Assembly: GCA_964552015.1 (NCBI GenBank) | Contig: CAZKFR010000002.1 | Span: 59,008-123,007 of the forward strand | Direction of reading: 5' to 3' | Source of the DNA: Rhodocaloribacter sp964552015 | GTDB taxonomy: Bacteria > Bacteroidota > Rhodothermia > Rhodothermales > ISCAR-4553 | Length of the DNA stretch: 64,000 nucleotides | Part shown: positions 62,030 to 64,000 of the stretch, piece after piece | How the letters are laid out: every line of letters starts with the position of its first letter | How positions within the stretch are numbered: position 1 is the first letter of the stretch | Program-made: the position numbers and the translations under genes | Notes under the pieces: generated by a model | Databases searched by the model: none | Told to the model about the DNA's origin: nothing | What the model saw: the letters and a program-made list of their open reading frames with translations, nothing else

Positions 62030-62908
62030 ATGCCACTCTTGCCCTACAGCGTCCGTGAAGGTCTGGCCGGTCTGCGCCGAGCCCGTTTTGCGGCCGTCGC
62101 CTCCACCAGCGCGATGGCGGTGGCCCTCGTGCTCATTGGCCTCTTCCTCTTTCTCGGTTATCAGGCCCGTATCGTGTCGGACTGGCTGCGGCAGCGGGTG
62201 GGCGAGCTGGAACTGTTCCTGGAGGATGTCGACGAGCCCATGGCGCGGGCCCTGCACGAGAGGGCGCTGGCCACGCCGGGGGTGGCCGAGGCCGACTACA
62301 TCTCCCGCGAGGAGGCCGAGGCCATCTTCCGCGAAGAGTTTGGCGAGGGCGCCGAAGTGTTCTTCGACGAACCCTTCCTGCCCGCCTCGATCAAGGTGCG
62401 CGTCGAACCCGACTATGCCAACCCGGACAGCCTTGCCAGGCTCGTCAGCGAATTTTCTTCATGGAACCGGGTCGAAGAAGTCGTTTTCAACGAGCCGCTG
62501 CTCGTAAAAGTGCAGCAGAACCTCCGGTTGCTCTCGCTCGGCGGGCTGGTGCTGGGCACGCTGGTGTTGCTCGCCTCGGTTTTCCTCGTGGCCAACACCA
62601 TCCGGCTGACCATCTATGCGCGGAGGCTGCTCATCCGGACGATGAAACTCGTCGGGGCGACGGATGCCTTTATCCGGCGTCCCTTCATCGTGGAGGGCAT
62701 TGCGCAGGGGGTGCTCGCCGCCGTGCTGGCGCTGCTCGTTCTGGCGGGGCTCTACGGCGTGTTGAAGAGTTACCTTCCGGCCCTGGAGACGGGGCGGTAC
62801 GTGCCCGTCGTGCTGGGCCTGCTGGTGCTGGCGCTGGGCATCCTGCTGGGATGGCTCGGTTCGTATTTTTCCGTCCGACGTTTCGTCAGGCACGTCGCGT
62901 TGCATTGA
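62030..62908 (+). CDS. ftsX: cell division protein FtsX
   Basis: Permease-like subunit (292 residues) of the FtsEX complex that couples cytosolic ATP hydrolysis to activation of periplasmic amidases at the septum. Four helices are visible: about 22-43, 166-190, 215-240 and 255-280. The extracytoplasmic domain lies between the first two (ELFLEDVDEPMARAL, DYISREEAEAIFREEFGEG). RTMKLVGATDAFIRRPF is the cytoplasmic coupling loop that meets FtsE. ftsE is not in the window, so the pair is split. The start at 62030 precedes the typical YSVREGLAGLRRARF. Confidence 0.92.
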   Translation: MPLLPYSVREGLAGLRRARFAAVASTSAMAVALVLIGLFLFLGYQARIVSDWLRQRVGELELFLEDVDEPMARALHERALATPGVAEADYISREEAEAIFREEFGEGAEVFFDEPFLPASIKVRVEPDYANPDSLARLVSEFSSWNRVEEVVFNEPLLVKVQQNLRLLSLGGLVLGTLVLLASVFLVANTIRLTIYARRLLIRTMKLVGATDAFIRRPFIVEGIAQGVLAAVLALLVLAGLYGVLKSYLPALETGRYVPVVLGLLVLALGILLGWLGSYFSVRRFVRHVALH

Positions 62909-62935
62909 AAAGGGCGCAACGCTTCTTTACCCACC

Positions 62936-63922
62936 ATGAACAGGAATACGATGCGTAGGGATACCACATACCGCACGAAGGCCGGCTGGCTGCTGGCCAC
63001 GCTGATGCTGCTGGCCGGTTGCCAGCAGGGACCCGACGTCGGCCAGACGGAGGGGGGAAGCCTCGTCCTCGGCTCGGCGGAGGTGCAGGATACCATCACC
63101 CGGGCCGTGGCGCCCGGCACCCGGACCCTCGTCCTCGATGGCTTCAGCGGTCAGGTCACGCTGCGTGGGGCGGACGACGAGGTGGCCCGGCTGGTTTTCA
63201 CGAAACAGGCGCGGGGCCGTGATGCCGGTGAGGCGCAGAAGAACCTGGAGCGGATCCGCATCGAAGAACGGGGTGACGAGCAGACGTACCGGTACGAGAT
63301 GCGGGCCGGGCGTCCCGAGGTGAGCCGGGTGGACGTCGAGGGCACCGTGCCGCGCGGGATAGCCCTTCAGATCGTCCTCCAGAGCGGGAACGTGGCGCTG
63401 GACAGCCTGGCCGGGCGGATCATGGTGACGAACGAGAACGGCAACGTGCGTATCACCGGGGCCGGTGCCGGCGTGATGGTCGAGACGGCCAACGGCAACC
63501 TGAGCCTCGGCATGGCGCGCCTCCCCGCCGGAGAGACGGTGCGCCTGACAACCGACAACGGCACCATCGTGCTGGCGCTGCCGGCCGGTGCGTCGGCCCG
63601 CGTCGAAGCCGGCACCCGCGCCGGCGAGATCCGGGTGGAAGGCCTCGACTTCGCTGACCGTAGCTTCGAGCCGCAGGGAGCCGGCGGGCACTTCCAGGGA
63701 CGCCTGGGAACGGGCGCGGCCACCGTCACGCTGCGGACGGAGAACGGCGACATCCACCTGATGGAAGGGGCGCTCGTCGTGCCGCCTGCCGACGAAGCGG
63801 CACCGGCCGACACGTCCGGCACACCGGCGGCTCTGCCGTCCGACACGACGACCACGACGGCGCCGGTCGACACGGCCACCGCCCCGGCGCGCATCGTGCC
63901 CGACACGTCGGGCATGCGGTAG
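62936..63922 (+). CDS. DUF4097-family lipoprotein
   Basis: Exported protein of 328 residues. Lipobox LLAGC lipidates C29. Residues about 55-265 are a right-handed beta-helix-like run of DUF4097 repeats (DGFSGQVTLRGADD, LQSGNVALDSL, VTNENGNVRITG, ETANGNLSLGM, TTDNGTIVLALP and RTENGDIHL), each turn built on an N-G pair. The last 50 residues are a Thr/Ala/Asp/Pro low-complexity tail. No enzyme residues are seen, so an adhesin-like or envelope-structural role is likely. It follows ftsX by 27 bp, probably in the same transcript. Confidence 0.88.
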   Translation: MNRNTMRRDTTYRTKAGWLLATLMLLAGCQQGPDVGQTEGGSLVLGSAEVQDTITRAVAPGTRTLVLDGFSGQVTLRGADDEVARLVFTKQARGRDAGEAQKNLERIRIEERGDEQTYRYEMRAGRPEVSRVDVEGTVPRGIALQIVLQSGNVALDSLAGRIMVTNENGNVRITGAGAGVMVETANGNLSLGMARLPAGETVRLTTDNGTIVLALPAGASARVEAGTRAGEIRVEGLDFADRSFEPQGAGGHFQGRLGTGAATVTLRTENGDIHLMEGALVVPPADEAAPADTSGTPAALPSDTTTTTAPVDTATAPARIVPDTSGMR

Positions 63923-63929
63923 GCGGTCT

Positions 63930-64000
63930 TCAGCCTTCGGGCACGAGGGCTATGATGCGCAGCGGCCCTCCGCTGCCGCCCCGGATCTTCATCGGCAGGG
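63930..64000 (-). CDS. C-terminal end of a probable cyclase-family hydrolase (partial)
   Basis: The reading frame on the minus strand runs from the window edge to a TGA at 63930-63932 and gives LPMKIRGGSGGPLRIIALVPEG. Cyclase/kynurenine-formamidase-type proteins (metal-dependent amide or carbinol hydrolases) end in similar wording, with a leucine-rich strand, a GG/GS turn and P-x-R-x-x-A-L. Only 22 residues are available, so this is a hint. It converges with the DUF4097 gene with 7 bp between stops. Confidence 0.5.
   Translation of the reverse strand, partial: LPMKIRGGSGGPLRIIALVPEG

Overview
The window is about 64 kb of high-GC (roughly two-thirds G+C by eye), gene-dense bacterial chromosome, and every recognised product is an ordinary bacterial core or accessory gene. 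A NhaD-type antiporter and a pterin-carbinolamine dehydratase sit directly in front of nuoN. That arrangement is known from the complex I locus of Rhodothermus marinus. Together with a LptE/sigma-54 regulator/DUF4286/MiaB cluster of the Bacteroidota kind, a likely type IX sorting tail, a Reg_prop/Y_Y_Y hybrid kinase and a mixture of ATG, GTG and TTG starts, it points to a member of the Rhodothermales (Rhodothermota/Bacteroidota), probably a thermophilic or halotolerant marine heterotroph. I saw no rRNA, tRNA, CRISPR array, insertion sequence or prophage.

Layout. 18-3399: end of a complex I operon (nhaD, pcd, nuoN) closed by a 12-bp hairpin. 3.5-7.2 kb: a PH/SHOCT-like protein, Mn-type superoxide dismutase and a PrxQ peroxiredoxin sharing a terminator, a histidine-rich membrane protein and a small secreted cysteine protein. 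7.5-12.5 kb: EamA exporter and two exported metallopeptidases. 12.5-22.9 kb: a minus-strand block of housekeeping genes (SMR transporter, thiL, anmK, TPR protein, family 2 glycosyltransferase, lptE, sigma-54 activator, DUF4286, miaB, nadE). 23.2-29.4 kb: a 1338-residue hybrid sensor kinase, a small exported protein and an Omp85 protein. 29.4-33.3 kb: mtaB, psd-pssA, purS, clpS. 33.3-42.8 kb: a 1921-residue alpha-2-macroglobulin lipoprotein, a diheme cytochrome c and a divergent cytochrome P460, and a secreted GHL10-type glycosidase-like protein. 42.9-50 kb: exopolyphosphatase, ParA-type ATPase, CHAD protein, SixA phosphatase and a GAF protein. 50-54 kb: SLC13 transporter and a NarL-type two-component pair. 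54-58.5 kb: threonine aldolase, mtgA, greA, NlpC/P60, YtxH, thioesterase. 58.5-59.1 kb: an unexplained, structured, gene-free stretch. 59.1-64 kb: an exonuclease/UvrC-like fusion nuclease, an oxidoreductase, ftsX, a DUF4097 lipoprotein and the tail of a probable cyclase-family gene.

The most system-like group is the polyphosphate-associated cluster at 42949-49977. It combines a polyphosphate hydrolase, a polyphosphate-binding-type CHAD protein, a positioning-type ATPase and a histidine phosphatase beside a large cysteine-bearing GAF protein. The second is the divergent P460/diheme cytochrome pair, which looks like a two-protein periplasmic redox module. The rest is mostly conserved housekeeping with a few unusual domain fusions and leader structures.
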